A stretch of 5,031 bases of DNA from an uncultured Fretibacterium sp. (GTDB lineage Bacteria > Synergistota > Synergistia > Synergistales > Aminobacteriaceae), in NCBI GenBank assembly GCA_905373185.1, contig CAJPSE010000137.1:1-5031 (forward strand). Direction: 5' to 3'. The notes below the pieces were generated by a model. It made no database searches. It worked only from the letters and a program-made list of their open reading frames with translations, and had not been told where the DNA came from. Positions within the stretch are counted from its first letter, which is position 1, and every line of letters starts with the position of its first letter. The translations under genes were made by a program, and so were the position numbers. Shown piece by piece: positions 1 to 4,856 of this stretch.

Positions 1-1029
1 GAATACGGGATATACATGTACCGCCGCGGACTCGTGGAGGCGCTGGAGGAGTTGAGGGCCGGCGAGAGCGAGGAGCGTGCCGGCCGGGAAACCCTGTTGC
101 GCATCGGACGGGAGTGCCTTTCGGTCCATCGGGACGAGACGGAGCTCCGCCGAAAGTTGGAGGAGGAGCGGGGGAAGGTCCGCCGGGGGCACCTCCGGCT
201 GGAGCGCCTTCGCGGCCGGGAGCAGAGGGCCTCTGCGTCGCTCGCGTCCCTGAGCGGCGAGATCGCGGGGACGGCGGAGCGGCTGTCCTCGGTCCAGGCC
301 GAGCGGGGGCAGTTGATCGAGCTCTGGGACGACAAGTATCCCTACAACGCCGCGGAGGCGGGGGAGGTCGAGGGAGGGCGCGATCTCACCGGTTCCCTGC
401 GGCGTCTGGAGCGCGAGCTGAGGGCGTTGGGGAACTACAACCTGGGGGCCCTGTCGGAGGACGTCTCCTTGACCGAGCGGGTCGATTTCCTCACCGAGCA
501 GCTGGAGGACGTCCGCAATGGGGTCGGCGAGCTGCGGACCCTGATCGAGGAGACGGACGCGCAGGTGGAGGCCTCCTTCTCGCGCGCCATGGCGGACATC
601 GACAGCCGCTTCAACGCGCTCTTCCAACGCCTCTTCGCGGGGGGGGAGGCACGGCTGACGTTGCAGGAGGAGGGCTCCGTCTGGGAGCGCGGGGTCGAGA
701 TCTACGCCCGCCCGCCCGGCAAAAAGCTCCAGAACATCTCGCAGCTCTCGGGGGGGGAGCAATCTCTGACCGCCATCGCGCACCTCTTCTCGGCCCTCGA
801 GGTCGCGAAGATGCCCCTGGCCGTCCTGGACGAGGTGGACGCGGCTTTGGACGAGTACAACCTGATCCGGTTCGCCGACCTCGCGAAGGAATACTCCCGC
901 TCGCTCCAGCTGATCGTCATGACGCACCGCCGCACGACGATGGAGCGGGCCGACCTGATCTATGGGGTGACGATGGTGGAGCCGGGGTTGTCGCGCATCG
1001 TGGGGATCGACGTTGAGCATTATCGTTAA
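1..1029 (+). CDS. smc: SMC chromosome segregation ATPase, C-terminal part (5' end outside window)
   Basis: This is the C-terminal portion of the SMC protein, the ATPase that with ScpA and ScpB compacts and segregates the chromosome. The reading frame is open from base 1, so the ATG at 16 is probably internal and the N-terminal head, first coiled coil and hinge lie upstream. The first 190 or so residues are charged, Glu/Arg/Leu-rich coiled coil. The head follows, with FNALFQRLF and GGEARLTL, then the ABC signature LSGGEQ (bases 745-762), Walker B with D-loop VLDEVDAALD (Asp-Glu at 829-834), and the switch histidine in VMTHRR (His codon 925-927). The ending YGVTMVEPGLSRIVGID is typical of bacterial SMC. 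All C-terminal catalytic motifs are intact. The methyltransferase gene follows 12 bases downstream, suggesting one transcript. RecN or another SMC-like ATPase is less likely because of the YGVTM ending. Confidence 0.95.
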   Translation, partial: EYGIYMYRRGLVEALEELRAGESEERAGRETLLRIGRECLSVHRDETELRRKLEEERGKVRRGHLRLERLRGREQRASASLASLSGEIAGTAERLSSVQAERGQLIELWDDKYPYNAAEAGEVEGGRDLTGSLRRLERELRALGNYNLGALSEDVSLTERVDFLTEQLEDVRNGVGELRTLIEETDAQVEASFSRAMADIDSRFNALFQRLFAGGEARLTLQEEGSVWERGVEIYARPPGKKLQNISQLSGGEQSLTAIAHLFSALEVAKMPLAVLDEVDAALDEYNLIRFADLAKEYSRSLQLIVMTHRRTTMERADLIYGVTMVEPGLSRIVGIDVEHYR

Positions 1030-1041
1030 AGGAGACGGCCC

Positions 1042-1773
1042 ATGACGCACGACGACATCCTCTACGGCCGCCTTCGGCTCTGGCAGCCCGAGGCGGGGCC
1101 CCGCGTCAACCTGGACACGGTGTTGCTGGCCTCCTGGGTGCGTCGTCCTCCGAGAGGGCGGTCGAGCTTTGTCGAGCTGGGGGCCGCAGCCGGGGCGGTA
1201 TCCCTGATGCTGGCCCTGCGTTTCCCCGAGGGGTTCCGTATCGTGGGGCTCGAGCTCCAGCCGGACCTCGCCGCCATGGCGGAGCGCAACGGGCGCGAGA
1301 ACGGGCTGGAGACGCGCGTCTCGTTTCGGTGCGGCGACCTGCGTGACCCGTCCCTGCTGCCCTCCGGCGCCTTTGACGGGGTCGTCGCCAACCCCCCCTA
1401 CGAATCGCCCGGCAGGGGACGGGAGAGCCCCGTCGCGGCCCGTTCCATCGCCCGCCAGGGGGCCTGTTGCTCCGTCGATGACGTCGCGGCGGCCGCGGCG
1501 CGGCTCCTGAGGGGGCGCGGGCGATTCTTCGCCGTCTTTCGGACGGAGCGGATGGCCTCCTTCGTGGGGGCGGCGCTTCGGGCCAACCTGGTTCCCAAGA
1601 GGCTGAGGCTGGTCCATCCCTGCATCGGTCGCCCTTCAAACGTCTTTCTGCTCGAGTGCGTGAAGGGCGGAGGAGAGGGGCTCACGGTCGAGCCGCCGCT
1701 CTTCGTCCGGGACGGGGAGGGGAATTATACGCCCGAGCTGTTGGGGGCCTATGAGCCGGAAGGGCTGGGATGA
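1042..1773 (+). CDS. TrmN6/YfiC-family SAM-dependent adenine-N6 methyltransferase
   Basis: A 243-residue class I methyltransferase resembling the TrmN6/YfiC family, whose E. coli member methylates N6 of A37 in tRNA1(Val). Residues 1-30 carry the family opening (LYGRLRLWQP, then N-LDTVLLA). The SAM-binding motif I is VELGAAAGAVSL (44-55), where alanines replace the more usual LGTGTG-type glycines. Acidic LELQPDLAAMAERN (70-83) follows. The adenine-N6 catalytic motif NPPY is at 117-120 (bases 1390-1401). The C-terminus matches the family pattern: HP, SNVFLLECVKGG (199-210), PPLFVRDGEGNYTPEL. The length is normal, so the gene looks complete. An AGGAGA Shine-Dalgarno at 1030-1035 lies 6 bases before the ATG, in the short gap after smc. 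The TGA stop touches the first base of a MITE-like element. The family is well supported; the exact substrate is inferred, and other RNA or protein N-methyltransferases share NPPY. Confidence 0.88.
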   Translation: MTHDDILYGRLRLWQPEAGPRVNLDTVLLASWVRRPPRGRSSFVELGAAAGAVSLMLALRFPEGFRIVGLELQPDLAAMAERNGRENGLETRVSFRCGDLRDPSLLPSGAFDGVVANPPYESPGRGRESPVAARSIARQGACCSVDDVAAAAARLLRGRGRFFAVFRTERMASFVGAALRANLVPKRLRLVHPCIGRPSNVFLLECVKGGGEGLTVEPPLFVRDGEGNYTPELLGAYEPEGLG

Positions 1774-1822
1774 TTCTAATTCCAAATCACTCGTATACTT
1801 CGTTTAAGCAGATGACCGCCTC

Positions 1823-1844
1823 TTCAAGACCGGCAGGTCTTGAA
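1823..1844. repeat. 9-bp perfect stem-loop inside the MITE-like element
   Basis: TTCAAGACC (1823-1831) pairs exactly with GGTCTTGAA (1836-1844) around the loop GGCA. It lies 50 bases after the methyltransferase stop. On the plus strand no T-run follows, so it is a poor intrinsic terminator and is read as part of the element's internal structure. Confidence 0.6.
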
Positions 1845-1858
1845 TGGCGTGTCAGTCG

Positions 1859-1901
1859 CTTACGTCGACACGCGGTACCGTTACCGCGTTGTCGACGTAA
1901 G
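1859..1901. repeat. 19-bp hairpin at the centre of the MITE-like element
   Basis: Left arm 1859-1877 pairs with right arm 1882-1901 around a 4-base loop (CCGT). Pairing is complete apart from one extra base, about A or T at 1889-1890, in the right arm. The arms include CTTACGTCGACA and CGCGGTA and are much richer in CG steps than the rest of the element. The stem would be very stable as RNA or as a cruciform. Its central position between the terminal inverted repeats is typical of foldback-type MITEs. It is not followed by a T-tract on either strand. Confidence 0.75.
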
Positions 1902-1994
1902 TAAAGGTTTATCTTGGATGCTTTGCAAATTCCGTTCCCGACGTATTTCTTTGTATGCTTGGCTCTCTGTCTATCGTCTACGAATGATCTGGAA

Positions 1995-2068
1995 TTAGAA
2001 TAAGGGGCCGTTTTAAGTGGGATTCTCAAGGTTAGAATAAGGGGCCGTTTTAAGTGGGATTCTCAAGG
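1995..2068. repeat. Perfect 37-bp tandem duplication
   Basis: Copies at 1995-2031 and 2032-2068 are identical over all 37 bases. Each begins TTAGAATAAGGGGCCG and ends GGGATTCTCAAGG. The first 7 bases of copy 1 (TTAGAAT) are the tip of the right terminal repeat of the MITE-like element, so the duplicated unit straddles the element boundary. The end of copy 2 (CTCAAGG) runs into the left arm of the stem-loop at 2062-2083; in copy 1 that stem is interrupted by the duplication. Confidence 0.9.
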
Positions 2069-2083
2069 GACGAGTCCCTTGAG
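2062..2083. repeat. 9-bp stem-loop, CGAG loop
   Basis: CTCAAGGGA (2062-2070) pairs perfectly with TCCCTTGAG (2075-2083) around CGAG. It is immediately followed by the first of two GGGGCGAAGCCCC hairpins, so the two make a compact double-hairpin block after the tandem duplication. Confidence 0.65.
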
Positions 2084-2085
2084 TG

Positions 2086-2107
2086 GGGTTTGGGGCGAAG
2101 CCCCAAG
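2086..2107 (+). terminator. Terminator-like hairpin repeat, copy 1
   Basis: TTGGGGC (2090-2096) pairs with GCCCCAA (2100-2106) around a GAA loop, followed within 3 bases by a short TTTT (2109-2112). This fits a weak intrinsic terminator for plus-strand transcription coming from smc and the methyltransferase gene. The whole 22-base unit recurs identically at 2121-2142, which suggests a dispersed repeat family rather than a purpose-built terminator. Confidence 0.5.
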
Positions 2108-2120
2108 ATTTTGATGAGTA

Positions 2121-2142
2121 GGGTTTGGGGCGAAGCCCCAAG
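2121..2142 (+). terminator. Terminator-like hairpin repeat, copy 2
   Basis: Identical in all 22 bases to the unit at 2086-2107, offset by 35 bases. The stem TTGGGGC (2125-2131) pairs with GCCCCAA (2135-2141) around GAA. A T-rich stretch (GATTTTATT, 2148-2156) follows after a short spacer. It may act as a back-up terminator or be a REP-like repeat; the sequence does not separate these. Confidence 0.5.
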
Positions 2143-2153
2143 CTGCTGATTTT

Positions 2154-2169
2154 ATTCCAATTCCAAAAC
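2154..2169. repeat. Third copy of the MITE/IS terminal motif
   Basis: ATTCCAATTCCAAA at 2154-2167 matches the left end of the MITE-like element (ATTCTAATTCCAAA at 1773-1786) at 13 of 14 bases, in the same orientation. It is also in inverted orientation to the element's right end at 1991-2001. It may mark the left end of the decayed IS630-type element whose transposase begins about 120 bases further on. That assignment is an inference, since the matching right end is missing. Confidence 0.5.
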
Positions 2170-2198
2170 CGCAGGTAAAAAAAGAGCACCTAGCAGGG

Positions 2199-2216
2199 AC
2201 TGTTTGCAAAAACAGT
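2199..2216. repeat. 7-bp stem-loop with GCAA tetraloop
   Basis: ACTGTTT (2199-2205) pairs exactly with AAACAGT (2210-2216) around GCAA, a GNRA-type loop. It lies between the putative IS left end and the transposase relic. No T-run follows on the plus strand, and its role is unknown. Confidence 0.4.
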
Positions 2217-2284
2217 GTTAATACCAAATCGCGTTAGGGACAAATTAAATAGGTATGCGTCCGTAGCGTCCCATTCCGAACATC

Positions 2285-2630
2285 GTGTTAATAAAAAAAC
2301 TCATGGAGTTTCTCAATCAAGTCCAGGATGCCCGGGAATATCGTCGGGCTCAATGTGTTCTGCTGCGGATCACCAAAAGCATGACTGCTGGGCAAATCAG
2401 TCCCATCACAGGCTATCATCCCAACTAGGTCCGCATCTTCTGGTCGGCCTTTATCGACAGGGGCGTTGACGGTCTGCGCAGACGTCCCACAAAAAGATGC
2501 AGAGCCTACTTGTCCATCGAAGAAGAAAAAGAACTGCTCGTACAATTTGAGGAGATGGCCCGGCAGGGGCACATCCCTGTTGATGATCGAGATTGCTCCA
2601 TGAACTGGATGGCCGGTAACGGCCACCCCG
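2285..2630 (+). pseudogene. IS630-family transposase relic, N-terminal DNA-binding part only
   Basis: Reading the frame of the ATG at 2303 (open upstream to 2267, alternative GTG at 2285) through a stop gives a recognisable IS630-type helix-turn-helix region. It shows AREYRRAQCVLLRI, then SMTAGQISPITGYHPN, an in-frame TAG at 2426-2428, VRIFWSAFIDRGVDGLRRRP, and LSIEEEKELLVQFEEMARQG. The pattern R-RAQ-LL, G-I, V--F, F--RG-DGLR-RP is characteristic of this family's N-terminus. After about 2580 similarity seems to move to the +1 frame, where TGWPVTATP (2604-2630) resembles the family's stretch before VYRLL, with another stop at 2601. The catalytic DDE domain is absent. The gene is therefore broken by a nonsense codon, probably a frameshift, and a 3' truncation, and cannot make a transposase. 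Family assignment is by pattern recognition without a database search. Confidence 0.72.
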
Positions 2631-2631
2631 A

Positions 2632-2668
2632 CGCGAAGAGGATGCCCCGCAGGGGCATCCTCTTCGCG
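2632..2668. terminator. Perfect 17-bp hairpin between the convergent operons, probable terminator of rnf
   Basis: The left arm 2632-2648 (CGCGAAGAGGATGCCCC) pairs without mismatch to 2652-2668 around a GCA loop. It lies 62 bases downstream of the rnfB stop, on the 3' side of the rnf transcript, and just beyond the last recognisable base of the transposase relic. No strong T-run follows on either strand: the minus side reads TCGGGG, the plus side CTTACGCCTCTC. A bidirectional terminator or 3'-end protecting structure is therefore inferred mainly from stability and position. Confidence 0.55.
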
Positions 2669-2696
2669 CTTACGCCTCTCTCATTCCCATTATATG

Positions 2697-2719
2697 GCCG
2701 GGGCCAGGATGCCCCCGGC
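2697..2719. other. GC-rich stem-loop just after the rnfB stop
   Basis: GCCGGGG (2697-2703) pairs with CCCCGGC (2713-2719) around a 9-base loop. It begins 11 bases past the rnfB stop on the minus strand. It could add to termination or mRNA 3'-end stability together with the longer hairpin at 2632-2668. In a GC-rich region a 7-bp stem may also be chance. Confidence 0.35.
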
Positions 2720-2730
2720 TTCTCGCGGCT

Positions 2731-3540
2731 TCAGCAGGCGGGCATGGAGTCGATGCACTTGGACGGGCACTTGGCGATGCACGTGCCGCAGTTCACGCAC
2801 TTCTCCGGATCGATGACCGCGAGGTCGCGATCCATCGTGATGGCGGTCGCCGGGCAGACCTTGGCGCAGACTCCGCAGCCGATGCAGCCGATGCTGCACA
2901 CCTTCTTGACCGTCGGCCCCTTCCAGTGGGAGTTGCAGGCCACGGCGACGTTTTCCCTCTTGGGGATCAGCGTCAGTACGGATTTCGGGCAGACGGCGAC
3001 ACAGGCGCCGCAGCCGGTGCACTTCGACGCGTCCACCGTGGCCAACCCATCCACGATGGAAAGCGCGCCGAAGGCGCAGACCTCGACACAGGTACCGAAC
3101 CCCATGCAGCCGAAGGGACAGGCGTTGGGGGACCCACCGGGCAGGATGGCCGCCGAACGGCAGTCCTGGATGCCGCTGTAGAGGACCGTGCGCGGCGAAC
3201 GCGCCGGGGTCCCCTTGCACTTCAGGAAAGCGCGCATGGGGACGGTCTCCTCGGCCTGTACCCCCATGATCTCCGCTATGCGTGCCGTGACCTCGGCTCC
3301 TCCGACGGAACAGAGGTTCGTCTTGGCCCCGTCGGCCACGACGCCCTCGGCGTAGCCGTCGCACCCGGGGTAGCCGCATCCTCCGCAGTTGGCGCCGGGC
3401 AGGGCCTCGCGGATCAGCTGGACCCGAAGGTCCGGCTTGACGAAGAAGGCCACGGAGGCCAGGGCCAGCAGCACACCGAAGACCAGACCCAGGGCCCCCA
3501 TCAGCGCCGTGGGATAGAACAAAACGTACATGAAGTCCAT
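2731..3540 (-). CDS. rnfB: Rnf electron transport complex subunit B, multi-[4Fe-4S] ferredoxin-like
   Basis: RnfB is the iron-sulfur subunit that takes part in ferredoxin electron exchange in the Rnf complex. The 269-residue product starts with one hydrophobic membrane anchor (about 5-33). A four-cysteine Fe-S domain follows (C52, C55, C60, C77; core CGGCGYPGC). Two paired ferredoxin-like modules come next: C141/C145/C151/C155 with C174/C177/C180/C184, and C219/C222/C225/C229 with C248/C251/C254/C258. If the pairing follows the family, this makes five [4Fe-4S] clusters, as in RnfB of anaerobes rather than the shorter E. coli RsxB. Further cysteines at 108, 127, 202, 215, 262 and 269 have no assigned role. 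The ATG is preceded by a strong purine-rich GGGAGGGGGG site, 18 bases after the rnfA stop. It is the last gene of the operon here; stable hairpins follow. Confidence 0.95.
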   Translation of the reverse strand: MDFMYVLFYPTALMGALGLVFGVLLALASVAFFVKPDLRVQLIREALPGANCGGCGYPGCDGYAEGVVADGAKTNLCSVGGAEVTARIAEIMGVQAEETVPMRAFLKCKGTPARSPRTVLYSGIQDCRSAAILPGGSPNACPFGCMGFGTCVEVCAFGALSIVDGLATVDASKCTGCGACVAVCPKSVLTLIPKRENVAVACNSHWKGPTVKKVCSIGCIGCGVCAKVCPATAITMDRDLAVIDPEKCVNCGTCIAKCPSKCIDSMPAC

Positions 3541-3558
3541 GTTCGTCCCCCCTCCCGG

Positions 3559-4137
3559 CTACTTGACCATGCCGCTGAAGCCCATGAAGGCGATGGACAT
3601 CAGCCCGGCGGTGACGAGCGCAAGGGGCAGGCCCCTCAAACACTTGGGAATGGCGTCGTTCTGGTCCAGGCGCTCCCGTATCCCCGCCATCAAGGTGATG
3701 GCGAGCAGGAAGCCGAGGGAGGAGCCGAGCGCGTTGACGAGCGACTGGGCCAGGGTGTAGTTCTCGTTCATGTTGATGACGGCGACGCCCAGAACCGCGC
3801 AGTTGGTCGTGATCAAGGGCAGGAAGATCCCCAGCGACTTGTAGAGCCCAGGGTTCAGCTTCTTCAGCGCCAGCTCGACGAACTGCACCAGGGCCGCGAT
3901 CACGAGGATGAACGACAGCGTGTAGAGATACTCCAGATGCAGGGGCACGAGCACGTAGTGATAGACCAGCCACGTCATCAGGGACGAGAGCATGATGACG
4001 AACACCACGGCCAACCCCATGCCCCTGGCCGTCTCCAGCCTGGTGGAGACGCCCATGAAGGGGCAGCACCCCAGGAAGCGAGACAGCAGGATGTTGTGGA
4101 TGAATATGGAGCTGACGAAGAGCAGCAGCAGATCCAT
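3559..4137 (-). CDS. rnfA: Rnf electron transport complex subunit A, integral membrane
   Basis: RnfA is a six-helix membrane protein that pairs with its paralogue RnfE. In Rnf and Na+-NQR structures the pair holds a [2Fe-2S] cluster within the membrane, on the electron path to RnfG and RnfD. The 192-residue product has the normal family length. It shows the hallmark LSRFLGCCPFMGVS (18-31, cysteines 24 and 25) and PLITTNCAVLG (107-117, C113); by family knowledge, one cysteine of the first pair and C113 would bind iron. Hydrophobic segments lie near 4-22, 40-60, 70-90, 102-122, 132-153 and 170-188. Its ATG overlaps the rnfE TGA by one base (TGATG), with GGAAGGGGG upstream inside rnfE, which implies translational coupling. 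RsxA is the name of the same family in E. coli; the context here favours energy-conserving Rnf. Confidence 0.96.
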   Translation of the reverse strand: MDLLLLFVSSIFIHNILLSRFLGCCPFMGVSTRLETARGMGLAVVFVIMLSSLMTWLVYHYVLVPLHLEYLYTLSFILVIAALVQFVELALKKLNPGLYKSLGIFLPLITTNCAVLGVAVINMNENYTLAQSLVNALGSSLGFLLAITLMAGIRERLDQNDAIPKCLRGLPLALVTAGLMSIAFMGFSGMVK

Positions 4138-4856
4138 CAGGCCTTGCCCCCTTCCTCGGCGGCCTTGGGTGCGGCCTCGGGCTCACCGGCGCCGCAGACC
4201 GCGCTCATGGCGCAGCCGGAACAGCCGAGCGGGGCCTCTGGCCGGGGGCGGCCGCGGCGTTCGGCCCACCAGGCCTGGAGGGCGCGGAAGCCCGCCATGC
4301 AGACCCCCAGCACGATGAAGCCGCCGGGGGCGAGCACGATCAGGAGGGCGGGCTGAAAGCCCGCGGGGGCGACGGGCACGTTGAAGAGGGTCCCGTTCCC
4401 CAGAAACTCGCGAATGGAGCCCAGGAAGGTCAGGGCGGCGGTGAAGCCCAGCCCCATGCCCAGACCGTCCAAGGCGGAGGCGAGGACGCCGTTCTTGAAC
4501 GCGAACGCCTCGGCACGTGCCAGAATGATGCAGTTTACGACGATCAACGGGATAAAGATGCCCAGCGCCCTGTTGAGCTCGGGGGCGAAGCCCGCCATCA
4601 GGAACTGGATGACGGTGACGAACCCCGCGATGACGACGATGAAGATAGGGATGCGTATCTCCTCGGGAACCCCCTTGCGAAGGAGGGAGATGGCGGCGTT
4701 GGAGGCGATCAGGACGAACATCGCGGCGACCCCCATGCCCATGCCGTTCATGACGCTGGTGGATACGGCGAGCGTCGGACAAAGCCCGATGCACTGGACG
4801 AAGGTCGGATTCTCGTTCAGGATTCCGTTGGTCACGATCTTTAACGGATTTGTCAT
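4137..4856 (-). CDS. rnfE: Rnf electron transport complex subunit E, integral membrane, with Cys-rich tail
   Basis: RnfE is the membrane paralogue and partner of RnfA. The 239-residue product opens with the family signature NGILNENPTFVQCIGLCPTL (10-29, C22 and C26) and carries PLIVVNCIILARAEAFA (103-119, C109). Together with RnfA these would supply the ligands of the membrane [2Fe-2S] cluster. Hydrophobic segments lie near 38-58, 69-90, 98-118, 126-147 and 170-191. After residue 193 comes a hydrophilic tail of about 46 residues: WWAERRGRPRP, then CSGCAMSAVC (212-221, C-x2-C-x5-C), then an Ala/Glu/Gly-rich end. This tail is longer than in the minimal family. The start is set by the conserved N-terminus and by the ATGA overlap with the rnfG stop. 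A purine-rich GAGGGGGG within the end of rnfG can serve as its ribosome binding site. Confidence 0.95.
   Translation of the reverse strand: MTNPLKIVTNGILNENPTFVQCIGLCPTLAVSTSVMNGMGMGVAAMFVLIASNAAISLLRKGVPEEIRIPIFIVVIAGFVTVIQFLMAGFAPELNRALGIFIPLIVVNCIILARAEAFAFKNGVLASALDGLGMGLGFTAALTFLGSIREFLGNGTLFNVPVAPAGFQPALLIVLAPGGFIVLGVCMAGFRALQAWWAERRGRPRPEAPLGCSGCAMSAVCGAGEPEAAPKAAEEGGKA

Larger units (their letters stand above)
1773..2001. mobile_element. MITE-like non-autonomous element with ~21-bp terminal inverted repeats
   Basis: A 229-base segment, less GC-rich than the genes, bounded by inverted repeats. The left end 1773-1793 begins ATTCTAATTCC and the right end 1981-2001 finishes GGAATTAGAAT; over 21 positions the arms match at 19. 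Inside are two nested stem-loops (1823-1844 and 1859-1901) and no credible coding sequence. Size, terminal repeats, internal palindromes and lack of genes are what a MITE shows. The left terminal base is the last base of the methyltransferase TGA stop, so the element abuts that gene directly. No clear target-site duplication is visible (TG on the left, AA on the right). Mobilisation by an IS630-type transposase is inferred from the relic at 2285-2630 and a third similar end at 2154. Confidence 0.68.

Noticed and set aside
114..1016. 300-codon open frame overlapping smc
   Set aside because: It is a frame-shifted shadow of smc with Gly/Arg/Pro/Ala-rich low-complexity sequence.
1787..2029. 80-codon minus-strand open frame in the MITE-like element
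   Set aside because: It spans the element's hairpins and right terminal repeat, has no convincing ribosome binding site and no recognisable domain.
1860..2142. Possible CRISPR array
   Set aside because: The repeats are a two-unit head-to-tail duplication without spacers and two separate hairpin units; there is no regular repeat-spacer pattern and no cas gene.
2288..2626. 112-codon minus-strand open frame
   Set aside because: It is antisense to the IS630-type relic, whose plus-strand translation gives the recognisable protein; the minus product (with a phenylalanine run) does not.
1774..2730. tRNA, rRNA or riboswitch in the long intergenic region
   Set aside because: No cloverleaf with a T-loop motif, no rRNA-like stretch and no known riboswitch core was seen; the structure is explained by repeats and mobile-element remains.
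2510..3181. 223-codon plus-strand open frame
   Set aside because: Only its first 40 or so codons are meaningful, as the tail of the transposase relic; the rest is antisense to rnfB.
2690..4186. 498-codon open frame on the minus strand
   Set aside because: It overlaps rnfB and rnfA in another frame, is dominated by Arg/His/Gly/Pro as expected of a GC-rich shadow, and shows no family motif, whereas rnfA and rnfB are unmistakable.
2926..4356. 476-codon open frame on the plus strand
   Set aside because: It is antisense to rnfB, rnfA and rnfE, with a composition rich in Gly/Asp/Gln/His and no recognisable domain; an effect of high-GC codon bias in the genes opposite.
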